This document shows positions 19,307 to 28,302 of a DNA stretch of 64,000 nt, in pieces (the stretch's first letter is position 1; each line of letters begins with the position of its first letter). The notes under the pieces were generated by a model. It was not told the origin of the DNA. It saw only the letters and a program-made list of their open reading frames with translations, and did not search any database. This DNA is from Arenibacter sp. 6A1 (GTDB lineage: Bacteria > Bacteroidota > Bacteroidia > Flavobacteriales > Flavobacteriaceae): positions 1 to 64,000 of the forward strand of contig NZ_JAAXCQ010000006.1 in the NCBI RefSeq assembly GCF_012272855.1. Reading direction: 5' to 3'. Both the position numbers and the translations under genes were made by a program.

Positions 19307-20503
19307 TTAGCGTTTGACCAACTTTCTTAGTATTAATAGCAAAACAACGCCAAGGGTGCAAATAAAGGCGGTCCCGTACCAAGTAAACTCATAGCCGTTG
19401 CTGGCAATAGAGCGCATACCCAAGTTATGGGCAAATACATGGGATAAGGAAAAAGCCATACTATAAAGAGCCATATACTCCCCTTGATTACCGCGTTTTG
19501 CCCGTTCCATGGCATAGGCGTTCGAAAAAGGAAAGGCGATCATTTCTCCCCAAGTCATTAAGATCATTCCAAAAACCAACACTCCGGTAAATGGGGGTAG
19601 ATTAAAGAATATAAAACTGATGGCTACCAATAGCAGGCCTATGATCATTTTAGAACTTTGGGACCACGGTCTCCCTTCTAGGTATTTTATTAAGGGCATT
19701 TCGAGAGCAAAAATCATGAAGCCATTCATGCCTAAAAGTAGCCCAATCTGGAATTCGCTTAAACCGTGAACGTTGTTGTAGTATACTGGTACCGTGGAAA
19801 AATATTGCACAAAAGCAAAGCCAAAAAATACCATGGCCAGGATAAAAAGTAAATATTGCAGATCGGTATAGGCCGATTTTGGCATATCGTTTTTGACGTT
19901 GTCCAGAGCTTTCGATTTTTTAGGGTTTAACACCAATAACAATAGAAGGGCAGCTAAAATACAACTGAATCCATCTATCCAAAATAAACCGCTATAGCTC
20001 ATGGTGGTGATAATGATACCGCCAATAGCTGGGCCTGCAGAGAACCCTAAATTTATAGCAAGGCGGATAAGGGTAACCGATCTGGTCTTGTTCTCCGGTT
20101 TGCTGTAGGCAAACAAAGCAACAAATACAGCAGGCCTAAAAGCATCGGCTATTATCATCAGTATAAAAATGCCGGCACATACGCTCCAAAAACTAGTAAG
20201 AAATTGTATTCCTATAAATAATACGCCTGTTAGAAACAGGCTGCCCAGCATCACCTTGTAATAGCCTATTTTATCGGTAAGCTTCCCACCGGTCCAATTG
20301 CCAATAAGAGATCCCAGGCCAAAAGAGGTCATAATGCTGCCCACCTGGGTAAGGCTAAGGCCTAGATTATCGGATAGGTAGAGCGATAAAAAAGGGATTA
20401 CCATGGTCCCCGCTCTATTAATGAGGGTTATTAAGGCTAGCCACCACACTTCCTGTGAGAGTCCCTGAAAAGAGTGAATGTAGTTTTGATAGATTTTTTT
20501 CAT
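19307..20503 (-). CDS. MFS transporter (drug-efflux type)
   Basis: Inner-membrane protein of 398 residues with about twelve hydrophobic helices and the MFS signature loop GNWTGGKLTDKIGYYKVM between helices 2 and 3. FRPAVFVALFAYSKPENKTR in the middle of the N-terminal half resembles the MdtH/YttB group of multidrug efflux proteins. The substrate is unknown. The ATG at 20503 is preferred over a GTG four codons upstream. It is divergent from the DUF1684 gene. Confidence 0.88.
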   Translation of the reverse strand: MKKIYQNYIHSFQGLSQEVWWLALITLINRAGTMVIPFLSLYLSDNLGLSLTQVGSIMTSFGLGSLIGNWTGGKLTDKIGYYKVMLGSLFLTGVLFIGIQFLTSFWSVCAGIFILMIIADAFRPAVFVALFAYSKPENKTRSVTLIRLAINLGFSAGPAIGGIIITTMSYSGLFWIDGFSCILAALLLLLVLNPKKSKALDNVKNDMPKSAYTDLQYLLFILAMVFFGFAFVQYFSTVPVYYNNVHGLSEFQIGLLLGMNGFMIFALEMPLIKYLEGRPWSQSSKMIIGLLLVAISFIFFNLPPFTGVLVFGMILMTWGEMIAFPFSNAYAMERAKRGNQGEYMALYSMAFSLSHVFAHNLGMRSIASNGYEFTWYGTAFICTLGVVLLLILRKLVKR

Positions 20504-20624
20504 AGGAAATAGCACTGCAATAAGATAGGTGCTCGTAATTAAAAAAGAGTGGCAATTTTTATAGAAAGAGGGTAAAATTAGGTAAAAAAATGCTATGTTG
20601 TGGGCAAGAATAAAAAACTAAACT

Positions 20625-21269
20625 ATGTGGCGTTTGATTTTGTTGTTATTGCTAATAACAGTGGGTTGTAAAGAGAAAAGGTATCATGATTCAGCGGTAG
20701 AAAATACGGTAGTATTACAGGCCGAATCCTTGCAGGATGTACTGCAGTTTCAAAAGAATTTGAATGAGGAGTTTAAGAACCCTAAAAGCTCGCCCTTGCC
20801 AGATAGAATCCGGAAAAATTTTGAAAGTCTCGATTTTTTTGAGCCCGATACTTTATATAGGGTAACTGCTACCTTTACAAGGACGCCCGAAGCTTTACCG
20901 TTTTTAATGCCTACCAGTACTGGCCTAAAATCTGAAGAAGTGGTGTATGGTACGCTAACGTTTATGTTGGAAGGTCAAAAACATCAATTAGAGGTGTATC
21001 AAAATCAGGAATTAAAAGAACAAGAGGGATTTGAAGATTATTTGTTCCTTCCTTTTTCAGACATCACCAATGGGGAGGAAACCTATACTGGTGGCAGGTA
21101 TCTAGATATGAGGATCCCAAAAACAGATACGGTGGTAATCGATTTTAATAAAGCTTATAATCCGTACTGTGCTTATAATTCAAAATATTCATGTCCTTTG
21201 GTGCCAAGGCAAAATAGGCTGAATGTTGCAATTTTGGCGGGTGTTAAGGCTTTTAAAAAAGATAAATAG
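20625..21269 (+). CDS. DUF1684 lipoprotein
   Basis: Predicted lipoprotein, lipobox ITVGC with Cys15, 214 residues. The C-terminal half is the DUF1684 domain: GRYLDMRIP, then the hallmark DFNKAYNPYCAYNSKYSCPL and PRQNRLNVAILAG. DUF1684 proteins are widespread in Bacteroidota and Actinobacteria, with no demonstrated activity. The gene is monocistronic and convergent with the barrel gene downstream. Confidence 0.9.
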   Translation: MWRLILLLLLITVGCKEKRYHDSAVENTVVLQAESLQDVLQFQKNLNEEFKNPKSSPLPDRIRKNFESLDFFEPDTLYRVTATFTRTPEALPFLMPTSTGLKSEEVVYGTLTFMLEGQKHQLEVYQNQELKEQEGFEDYLFLPFSDITNGEETYTGGRYLDMRIPKTDTVVIDFNKAYNPYCAYNSKYSCPLVPRQNRLNVAILAGVKAFKKDK

Positions 21270-21276
21270 AAAAATA

Positions 21277-21298
21277 CCCGACACATTGCCGGGCATTC
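21277..21298 (-). terminator. Possible terminator of the amt operon
   Basis: CCCG at 21277-21280 can pair with CGGG at 21290-21293, with A/T-rich sequence following on the minus strand. The stem is short; it lies just after the 3' end of the barrel gene. Confidence 0.4.
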
Positions 21299-21317
21299 AA
21301 CCAAAAATCAACAGGTA

Positions 21318-22340
21318 TTAAAAAGCGTATATCGCCGCAATGAGAAAGGAAGATAGGTTTTTTGAGCTTGTTGCATCCCGATCCAAAAATGCGTCGTCAG
21401 AGGCGCTATCCAATCTTATTTCAGGCTTAATGGTCAGGTTTTCAATGTTGTAGCTTGCGGTGAGTGTTAGGGCAAAAACGCTAGCGTCTTCAACATCGGT
21501 ACCTATGGCGCCATAAGCACCGTTTTCTACAAAATATTCTCCCCGTAATCCCATGGTCAGGTTTTCCGTAGTGGCCAATTGCGGGTAAAGGGCAGCACCA
21601 TAAAAACCAATGCCGTCATTATCTTGATAGGCCGCATTAATTCCGAGATAAAAATCTTCCGTGACCGTTATACCGCCAGTATAATCTATTTCAAACCCTA
21701 GGCTAGCTTTGTTGTCATAATAAAAATTCAAATATTGTCCGGAATATCCTAGTTGTGCTCCAAAGGAATAAGCTCCGGTCATATTATTGTTTACATCCGT
21801 AACGTTCATAAAAGCAAGCATCAGGCTGAGTTCCTCGGTTAAAGAAAAATCGGCTTTTAAGCCCAGATGGGAAAAAGGACCATAAGAGAATAAATAGGAG
21901 GTACTATAATTAAAGTTGGCTGTTGGAGAAATGACTTCATATCCTAAAAAGGTATTAAATCGGCCGGCAGTAAGTTTTATATCGTCGGTTACATTCCAAT
22001 AGGCATACAACTGGTTGATTTGATACCCCCCGGAGGCCTCATCGCCCTTAGGGCCAAAAACCAAATCGGCTACCGCGCCGGTTTTTTCGGTTGTATAAGC
22101 AACTATGGCATTGGCCATCCCCAAGGCAAAGCCGGTTTCGTTGGCAAAAGAGGTGCCCGGAGATTGTAGGATTTTGTCCGAGGCACTAAGGTTGGTTTTG
22201 TAATAGGCATCTATGCTTCCGCTAAAACTTATTTTCTTGTCCTTGGTTTCGTTTTCTTGGGAAAAGGAGGTAAAAGTGGAGAAAATAGCTATGGAAAACA
22301 GAAATATTTTCACGAAATTTGTATCTGTAATCATTTTCAT
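21318..22340 (-). CDS. Outer-membrane beta-barrel (OmpL-like porin)
   Basis: Signal peptide to about residue 28 (FTSFSQ), followed by alternating strands typical of a beta-barrel: FSGSIDAYYKTNLS, KLTAGRFNTFLGYEVISP, NFYYDNKASLGFEIDYTGG, ending SSFLIAAIYAF with terminal Phe. It resembles the putative beta-barrel porin-2 (bbp2/OmpL-like) family at 340 residues. Its place directly behind glnB-amt on the same strand suggests co-regulation with ammonium supply, perhaps as the outer-membrane route for small nitrogen solutes; this is inference. Confidence 0.8.
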   Translation of the reverse strand: MKMITDTNFVKIFLFSIAIFSTFTSFSQENETKDKKISFSGSIDAYYKTNLSASDKILQSPGTSFANETGFALGMANAIVAYTTEKTGAVADLVFGPKGDEASGGYQINQLYAYWNVTDDIKLTAGRFNTFLGYEVISPTANFNYSTSYLFSYGPFSHLGLKADFSLTEELSLMLAFMNVTDVNNNMTGAYSFGAQLGYSGQYLNFYYDNKASLGFEIDYTGGITVTEDFYLGINAAYQDNDGIGFYGAALYPQLATTENLTMGLRGEYFVENGAYGAIGTDVEDASVFALTLTASYNIENLTIKPEIRLDSASDDAFLDRDATSSKNLSSFLIAAIYAF

Positions 22341-22413
22341 AATTCAAGAGTTTAGGACCTCATTTGAGGGAGTGAATGATTAAAATTGAGTTTCAACAGT
22401 GAAAAAGGTTATT

Positions 22414-22441
22414 AACGGAGCGTTCTGCAAAACGCTCCGTT
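22414..22441 (-). terminator. Hairpin between amt and the barrel gene
   Basis: AACGGAGCGTT (22414-22424) pairs over 11 bp with AACGCTCCGTT (22431-22441). It lies in the 122-bp gap after amt. The T-tract beyond it on the minus strand is interrupted, so it may reduce rather than stop transcription into the barrel gene. Confidence 0.55.
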
Positions 22442-22462
22442 TCCTTTTTATTTAGTAATGAT

Positions 22463-23713
22463 TTAGTATTGGTTGAGTCTAAAATCGGCATAGGCATCCA
22501 TTCCGTGTTCGTGGATGTCCAATCCTTCAACTTCTTCTTCTTTAGTGACTCTTATGCCCGATAGTTTTTTAATGGATATTAGGATAATAAAGGCGCTAAT
22601 AGAGCAAAACAGTCCGATAATCGCTACCCCTGACAATTGATAAATGAATTGGCTTAATCCTGCCTTGGTCCCCAAAAGACCTACGGCCAAGGTTCCCCAG
22701 ATTCCGCAAATAAGATGTACGGCAACGGCTCCTACAGGATCATCGAGTTTCAGTTTATCTAAAAGGGCTACGCCGTATACGATAATTATTCCTGCTAAAA
22801 ACCCTATCGCGATGGCTTCTGTCGGTCCCATCAGGTCGGCTCCTGCCGTAATCCCAACGAGTCCTCCTAGAATACCGTTGAGCATCATGGTAAGGTCGTA
22901 GTTTTTGTGTTTTAGGGTAGAGAATATAAAGGCTCCTGCCCCTCCTGCGGCTGCGGCCAAGCAGGTGGTCACCAAAACGATAGAGGTAGCTGCCGGATCT
23001 GCCGATAGTACCGAGCCTCCGTTGAAGCCAAACCATCCCATCCAAAGAATAAGAACACCTGCGGTGGCTAAGGGAAGGTTATGTCCTGGAATAGCATTGG
23101 CTTTTCCATCCTTGCCAAATTTACCAATACGGGGCCCTAATAGGTAAATTGCGATCAAAGCAGCCCAACCTCCTACGGAATGTACTAGGGTAGAGCCTGC
23201 GAAATCATGGAATCCGCCATTCTCGCCACCAAGAGTCGATAAGAAGCCGCCTCCCCATTGCCAAGACCCTACAATAGGGTAAACAAGGCCTACGTAAAAA
23301 AGGGTAAAAATCATGAATCCGCCTAGTTTAATCCGTTCGGCTACGGCCCCAGAAACAATCGTAGCGGCCGTTGCGGCAAACATGGCTTGAAAAAGAAAAT
23401 CGGTCCAATAAGTATAGCCTTCATTATAGGCGAGGTCTAAACTGCCATCGGCAAGTATTGGTGCCTCCAAGCCTAGCCCGGCAAAACCCAAATAACCATT
23501 GAAAGCGCCAGGATACATAAGGTTAAAACCTCCTAAATAATATAGAAGTACTCCAAGGCATATTATAAATATATTTTTAAAAAGGATGTTTATAGTGTTT
23601 TTTTGACGGGTAAGTCCAATTTCTAAAAGTGAAAATCCTAGGTGCATGAAAAATACAAGTGCTGTGCATATCATCATCCAAACGTTGTTCGCGGTAAATA
23701 ATCCTGTGTCCAT
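22463..23713 (-). CDS. amt: Ammonium transporter
   Basis: Inner-membrane Amt/Rh channel of 416 residues with about eleven transmembrane helices. The twin-His pore pair is visible as His178 (STLVHSVGG) and His333 (AVAVHLICGIWG), and Asp170 corresponds to the structurally essential Asp of AmtB. The conserved NLPLATAGVLILWMGWFGFN block is also present. The P-II gene lies 33 bp upstream, as in most glnK-amt operons, so transport is probably gated by direct P-II binding. Confidence 0.97.
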   Translation of the reverse strand: MDTGLFTANNVWMMICTALVFFMHLGFSLLEIGLTRQKNTINILFKNIFIICLGVLLYYLGGFNLMYPGAFNGYLGFAGLGLEAPILADGSLDLAYNEGYTYWTDFLFQAMFAATAATIVSGAVAERIKLGGFMIFTLFYVGLVYPIVGSWQWGGGFLSTLGGENGGFHDFAGSTLVHSVGGWAALIAIYLLGPRIGKFGKDGKANAIPGHNLPLATAGVLILWMGWFGFNGGSVLSADPAATSIVLVTTCLAAAAGGAGAFIFSTLKHKNYDLTMMLNGILGGLVGITAGADLMGPTEAIAIGFLAGIIIVYGVALLDKLKLDDPVGAVAVHLICGIWGTLAVGLLGTKAGLSQFIYQLSGVAIIGLFCSISAFIILISIKKLSGIRVTKEEEVEGLDIHEHGMDAYADFRLNQY

Positions 23714-23746
23714 ATCGTACAGTTGTTTATTGATTAATAAAAAAGG

Positions 23747-24085
23747 TTAGTTGATTCCAGCGTGTCCGCTTTCTTTCGTTCTTATCCGGTAGGCTTCTTC
23801 AATGTCCGACACAAAAATCTTCCCATCGCCCACGTTTCCGGAATAAGCAGTTTCTAAAATGGTGTCTATTGTTTTTTCTAGGAAATCGTCTGATACTACA
23901 ATAGATAAATATCTTCGCTGTATGTCCGAGGTGCTGTATGAAATACCACGATAAACATGTCCTTGTTTTTCATTTCCAACGCCTGTTACGTCCCAATAAC
24001 TAAAAAAGTTAACTTCAATTTGATGTAGTGCATCCTTGACTTCGTCAAATTTGGACTTTCTGATAATTGCTTCTATTTTTTTCAT
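23747..24085 (-). CDS. glnB: P-II family nitrogen regulator
   Basis: Trimeric sensor of 2-oxoglutarate, ATP and ADP that controls the ammonium channel. The T-loop YRGISY is at 45-50; the ATP-binding GDGKIFV at 87-93 and RIRTKESG at 100-107 are conserved. The T-loop after Tyr50 (STSDIQRRYL) differs from the enteric sequence, so uridylylation at this Tyr cannot be assumed. First gene of glnB-amt-porin; it could equally be called glnK. Confidence 0.93.
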   Translation of the reverse strand: MKKIEAIIRKSKFDEVKDALHQIEVNFFSYWDVTGVGNEKQGHVYRGISYSTSDIQRRYLSIVVSDDFLEKTIDTILETAYSGNVGDGKIFVSDIEEAYRIRTKESGHAGIN

Positions 24086-25018
24086 AATTGAGAATTGTTT
24101 TTTGTAAATATATGATAAAATGAAGTTTACCCCCTCATAAAATAGGGGTGTGGTATTAAAAAATACACATAATGCAATTTATACCCTGTTAAATTATGGG
24201 TATGAACGATATTAATATTTATAAATAATAATTTTAATATATGTTTAACGTTCTGTTTGAGTGTATTTCTTAGCTTTTTGTATAAAAACAAGAGAAGATA
24301 TGAGAGCTATATTTTATAAGTCACTGATATAGATGAGTGTGCTGTGGAGACTGCTATGGAATTTTGGATATAGTTACAGGTGTGTTTTGAAAATGCTCTC
24401 TGGTTTGTATGATCAGCGCTATAGGCGGCCGGTCTGGTTTAAGGTAAAAGAAAGTGTTGGCAGAAGTCTTCAATACTGATAGGAAAGCATAAAGGAGGTG
24501 TTTTTTAATTCACACAAATGTTTTTTTGGCGGTTCCCGTAGTTTTAATCCGAACTTATTTTGCGTTAGGGACCGCGGCGGCATCCCCGTAGCGGAGCAAG
24601 GGATATAGCCAAGGGCCTGACCGACGAAGGAGGGAACGCCCAAATTAAAATGCTAAAAAGGATAAAGAAGTGTTATTTAATGCACTCAAGTAGGGAAATC
24701 TACTTAGGAAAAGGGGAGCTTGTGGTTAAAGTTGTATAGGAAAAATGAAGGAGGAGTAAGGCGTTTTAGTTGGTAAAAGACCGGTGCCGATGTTGCGGTA
24801 TGGCTAGCTGAGGTGCCGTCTTATTTTGAATTGGAATTATAACTGATTAAAAATAGAAGGGTATTAATACTTATTAAAGCCGATAATATAATTAAAAAAG
24901 TCACCATGAAAGTTTGCTTATTAGTGTAAAATGCAAACTTACGATTTTATTCCTTAAAACTGTACGAAAAATCCTAAAAAACTGTATAAAGGCAATTTTG
25001 TACTTCCTATTTGTGGAC
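24086..25018. other. Long non-coding gap with one 80-bp repeat
   Basis: 933 bp without a recognisable gene. It must contain the glnB promoter on the minus strand at its left end. The repeat copy is at 24562-24641. AAGTTTGC (24910-24917) and GCAAACTT (24933-24940) are inverted repeats. I found no sigma-54-type (GG/GC) element and no tRNA-like structure. Confidence 0.5.
24562..24641 (+). repeat. 80-bp intergenic repeat, copy 3
   Basis: Full-length copy, GCGTTAGGGACCGC... to ...GGAGGGAACGCCC, in the large gap upstream of glnB. It carries GTAGCGG where most copies have GCAGCGG. Confidence 0.9.
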
Positions 25019-25207
25019 TTATTGTTTTAGGAAAAACTTAATTATAAAAAGAATGATGATAAAAGAAACGAAGGTTAAGGCTATCCATTTGATGCCTTTA
25101 TAGTTCTTTAAATGAAGACTTTTGTCCTTGTTGTAAGCAAAAAAGGTGATGATGACGAAGGCTATAAAAAAAAGGCCGGCGAAAATTAATTGACCTGTAC
25201 TGAACAT
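25019..25207 (-). CDS. Small two-helix membrane protein
   Basis: 62 residues from the ATG at 25207 (MFSTGQLIFAGLFFIAFVII). There are two hydrophobic helices (about 5-21 and 41-58) joined by the basic loop AYNKDKSLHLKNYKG and a short Lys-rich tail. An upstream extension to 25276 would overlap the divergent MazG-like gene and is not supported. Function unknown; small proteins of this layout are common in flavobacteria. Confidence 0.65.
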   Translation of the reverse strand: MFSTGQLIFAGLFFIAFVIITFFAYNKDKSLHLKNYKGIKWIALTFVSFIIILFIIKFFLKQ

Positions 25208-25248
25208 ATTTCTATTTTTACGCAAAGCTAACTTAAATATAAGTAATA

Positions 25249-25635
25249 ATGAAAAGTAAACTAGAGGCGGTAGCATTATTTCACAAGTCTTTTGGCTTGG
25301 GAGTGTCCAATGAGATGAAGGCTAATTTGGGGAAGGAAAAAAACATCCTACGGTATAATTTAATGGACGAAGAAAATAGGGAATACTTAGAGGCTGCCGA
25401 AAACAACGATCTAGTAGAGGTGGCAGATGCCCTTGGCGATATGCTCTATATTTTGTGCGGGACCATTTTAGAGCATGGAATGCAGCATAAAATAGAGGAG
25501 GTTTTTGAAGAGATACAGAGGAGTAATATGAGTAAGCTAGGTAAGGATGGGAAGGCTATTTATAGGGAAGATGGAAAGGTGTTAAAGGGACCAGATTATT
25601 TTAAGCCCAAAATCTCTGAAATCTTGGACAGATAA
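25249..25635 (+). CDS. MazG-like nucleoside triphosphate pyrophosphohydrolase
   Basis: 128-residue all-alpha NTP-pyrophosphatase of the MazG/HisE-like superfamily. The metal-binding signature is present as EENREYLEAAENND followed by EVADALGDMLYILCG, that is EExxEx12-28ExxD. The C-terminal part (SNMSKLGKDGKAIYREDGKV, then KGPDYFKP) matches the small proteins annotated as NTP pyrophosphohydrolase. Likely role: removal of non-canonical nucleotides; the substrate is unproven. Divergent from the small membrane protein, with 41 bp between the starts. Confidence 0.85.
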   Translation: MKSKLEAVALFHKSFGLGVSNEMKANLGKEKNILRYNLMDEENREYLEAAENNDLVEVADALGDMLYILCGTILEHGMQHKIEEVFEEIQRSNMSKLGKDGKAIYREDGKVLKGPDYFKPKISEILDR

Positions 25636-25769
25636 GGTTAGCCTGTGGGGAGTTAGAAATTGCTGGCTAGTACGGCAGCGATCTTATAGGTATTGTGGGT
25701 TGTAGTGTTGCAACTACTTAGAGCCCGTATTGTATTAAAACAGTCGTTTTTTTGGAAGAAAGGCATAAA

Positions 25770-25802
25770 AAAAGCAATCTGTTGTTTAGGCAGATTGCTT
25801 TT
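25770..25802. terminator. Bidirectional terminator
   Basis: AAAAGCAATCTG (25770-25781) pairs perfectly with CAGATTGCTTTT (25791-25802), a 12-bp stem with a 9-nt loop. Seven T follow on the minus strand, so it mainly ends ilvE; it lies between convergent genes. Confidence 0.85.
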
Positions 25803-25848
25803 AAAGATTTTTTGTCTTCGGAAAATTTTTCACGAAGGTATTAGTGGA

Positions 25849-26913
25849 TTACAATTTATATCTCCATCCAAATTTATCCTCTACTTTGTTGTATTGAATG
25901 TCAGTAATGCGTTTTTTCAGTAAGGCTGCATAGCTGTTTTCCAATTCTGGTAAATCGTAGTCTTGGTTTCTGTATCCAAAACCTGAAATCGGAGAAATAA
26001 CGGCTGCGGTTCCGGCGCCGAACATTTCTTTTAAACTTCCGTTTTTGGAAGCTTCTATAACTTCGCTAACGGTAATTTTTCTAACTTCTACAGCGATGTT
26101 TTCGTCCTTGGCGATTTCTATGATACTCTTTCTAGTGATACCGTCCAGTATTCTATCGCTAGTAGGGCTAGTAATAAGGGTGTCGTTAATACGAATAAAA
26201 ATATTCATGGCTCCCGCCTCTTCTATATATTCATGCGTGTTATCATCTGTCCAAATCACTTGGTTATAGCCTTTTTCTACCGCTAATTGAGTAGGGTAAA
26301 ATTGTCCGGCATAATTTCCTCCGGCCTTGGCAAATCCAACACCGCCATTGGCAGATCTAGAATAGGTCTCTTCTATCAATACCTTTACCTTACCTGCAAA
26401 ATAAGAGCCAGAAGGGGCACAGGCAATGATTAATTTATACTCATCGGCAGGAGAGGCGTGAAAACCTTTCCCGGTAGCAAATATAAATGGTCTAATATAT
26501 AAGGAGCTTCCTTCCGAAGTGGGAATCCATTGCTCGTCTACTTTTAAAAGCGCTTTAAGCCCTTCCATAAAGTAATCTTCTGGGATTTCTGGAATAGCAA
26601 GTCGCTTCGAGGAAATGTTAATACGTTTGTGATTGTCCAATGGTCTGAACAGCCAAACTTTTTTCTCACTATCCTTATAGGCTTTCATACCTTCAAAGAC
26701 AGACTGGCCGTAATGAAATATTTTGGCAGAAGGATCTAGGGATATTGGCTGATAAGGGATGACCTTAGGAGTTTCCCAAGCACCATTTTTATAATCGCAG
26801 ACCATCATATGGTCTGTTAAAACCTTTCCAAAAGCTAAATTGTTAAAATCTACCTGATCAATCTTAGACGTTTTAGCCTTCTCTATCTTTATAGCATTTG
26901 CAATAGTATCCAT
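25849..26913 (-). CDS. ilvE: Branched-chain amino acid aminotransferase
   Basis: PLP enzyme (fold type IV) that transaminates leucine, isoleucine and valine with 2-oxoglutarate, acting in both synthesis and breakdown. The PLP lysine is Lys196 in GFAKAGGNYAG, and the class IV signature IEEAGAMNIFIRI follows. The length of 354 residues corresponds to the larger, eukaryote-like BCAT subfamily. The gene is monocistronic, with a strong terminator behind it. Its oxo-acid products could feed the isobutyryl-CoA pool used by IcmF. Confidence 0.95.
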   Translation of the reverse strand: MDTIANAIKIEKAKTSKIDQVDFNNLAFGKVLTDHMMVCDYKNGAWETPKVIPYQPISLDPSAKIFHYGQSVFEGMKAYKDSEKKVWLFRPLDNHKRINISSKRLAIPEIPEDYFMEGLKALLKVDEQWIPTSEGSSLYIRPFIFATGKGFHASPADEYKLIIACAPSGSYFAGKVKVLIEETYSRSANGGVGFAKAGGNYAGQFYPTQLAVEKGYNQVIWTDDNTHEYIEEAGAMNIFIRINDTLITSPTSDRILDGITRKSIIEIAKDENIAVEVRKITVSEVIEASKNGSLKEMFGAGTAAVISPISGFGYRNQDYDLPELENSYAALLKKRITDIQYNKVEDKFGWRYKL

Positions 26914-27018
26914 GAATTTATATTTAAAAGAATAAAATTAAGCAAATAACCTCATTAGGGCTTCTTTTTTTCTTTAAAATTGACCAGTTTTGTATGGAGG
27001 ATTTAAATATTGACAAAT

Positions 27019-27522
27019 ATGAAGTTTTTTAACATATTGATTGTGTTTTTGTGCTTGTTTGTATCTTGTAAGGATCAGAAAAATAAGATCGAAAAGGTTG
27101 GTACGGCTTTCGAGCAGGGGAAGTACGATGTTTTTGGCACGAAAATAAATGCTGTAAATGCCTTATCGCCCTCCATAATGTTTCAAAAATATCGAGAATT
27201 GGAAGTTTTGGATACTTTAGCGCTTCAGTTTACCGCTAGGGTTGTGGATGTGTGCCAGGCAAAAGGATGTTGGATGACCCTTGCATTGGACCAAGGTGAA
27301 GAGGCTATGGTGAAATTTAAAGACTACGGTTTTTTTATGCCTAAGGATATTACCGGGAAGGAAGTAGTGGTCAATGGAAAGGCTTTTATAGAAGAGATGA
27401 GTGTTGATGATCAACGGCATTTTGCAAAGGATGCCGGTAAATCGAATGCCGAAATTGCTACAATCACCGAGGTGAAAAAAACCTACGGGTTTGAAGCGGA
27501 TGGGGTATTGCTAATAAAATAA
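27019..27522 (+). CDS. DUF4920 lipoprotein
   Basis: Lipoprotein of 167 residues with lipobox LFVSC (Cys17). The DUF4920 core is clear: FTARVVDVCQAKGCWMTLAL with two Cys, FKDYGFFMPKDITGKEVVVNG, then a C-terminal YGFEADGVLLIK. The OB-fold-like family is found in Bacteroidota and has no assigned function; the CxxxGCWM element might bind metal. The ATG at 27019 places the signal peptide correctly. The mnmD start follows 1 nt after its stop, so the two are cotranscribed. Confidence 0.88.
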   Translation: MKFFNILIVFLCLFVSCKDQKNKIEKVGTAFEQGKYDVFGTKINAVNALSPSIMFQKYRELEVLDTLALQFTARVVDVCQAKGCWMTLALDQGEEAMVKFKDYGFFMPKDITGKEVVVNGKAFIEEMSVDDQRHFAKDAGKSNAEIATITEVKKTYGFEADGVLLIK

Positions 27523-27523
27523 T

Positions 27524-28189
27524 GTGAAAAGAAAAATTATTACCACAGGGGATGGGTCTAAAACCATTCAGATAGAAGATTGGAACGAGCAGTACCATTC
27601 TGTACACGGTGCCGTACAAGAGGCATATCATGTGTTTATTAAAAATGGGCTGTCCTTATATCAAAATAGGGAGCTGGCCATCTTGGAAATAGGCTTCGGA
27701 ACCGGGCTGAACGCTTTTATAACCCTTCTCGAGGGCCAAAAGCAAGGTTTGGAAATAATGTACCAGGGGGTAGAGGCGTATCCGGTATCGCCAGAGGAGG
27801 TGACGGAATTAAACTATGTGGCGCAATTAAAGGCTCAAGATTTTGAAAATGAATTGTTGTTGATGCACAACTCCCCTTGGGAAGAGGCTTGTGATATCAC
27901 CGATAATTTTACCTTATTAAAACAACAAAAGGATTTTAAAGATATAGGCGATTCCAATGCCTTCGATCTGATATATTTTGATGCTTTTGGTGCCCGTGTT
28001 CAGCCAGAACTTTGGACAGAGGAGATTTTTACAAAAATGTTCCAAGCGTTAAAACCAGAGGGTGTTCTAGTGACCTATGCGGCCAAAGGCAGTGTCAGAA
28101 GAGCTATGCAGGCGGTTGGTTTTATAGTAGAGCGTTTGCCTGGGCCTCCAGGGAAAAGAGAAATGTTAAGGGGACAAAAAAAACAATAA
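27524..28189 (+). CDS. mnmD: tRNA mnm5U34 methyltransferase MnmD
   Basis: Methylates 5-aminomethyl-2-thiouridine at the wobble base of certain tRNAs using SAM. It equals the N-terminal methyltransferase half of MnmC, without the oxidase half. Motif I EIGFGTG is at 55-61, the FDAFG segment near 152-156 with PELWT at 161-165 is the MnmC signature, and PGKREM at 209-214 closes the fold. It starts with GTG, since the only nearby ATG is followed at once by TGA. 221 residues, normal for the stand-alone form. Confidence 0.9.
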   Translation: MKRKIITTGDGSKTIQIEDWNEQYHSVHGAVQEAYHVFIKNGLSLYQNRELAILEIGFGTGLNAFITLLEGQKQGLEIMYQGVEAYPVSPEEVTELNYVAQLKAQDFENELLLMHNSPWEEACDITDNFTLLKQQKDFKDIGDSNAFDLIYFDAFGARVQPELWTEEIFTKMFQALKPEGVLVTYAAKGSVRRAMQAVGFIVERLPGPPGKREMLRGQKKQ

Positions 28190-28302
28190 AGGTGCCTTCT
28201 TAATTATTAAGGTAACTGTTTATTGTTAAACCTACATTAAAGTCCGTATCAACGACCATTAATTTCTATACCTTTATTTAGAAGGAACTCGAATGTATAA
28301 TT

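Noticed and set aside
24086-25018. Hidden RNA gene or sigma-54 promoter in the long gap upstream of glnB
   Set aside because: No tRNA-like arms, no GG/GC-spaced sigma-54 element and no T-tailed hairpin were found by eye; only the 80-bp repeat and a short inverted repeat.
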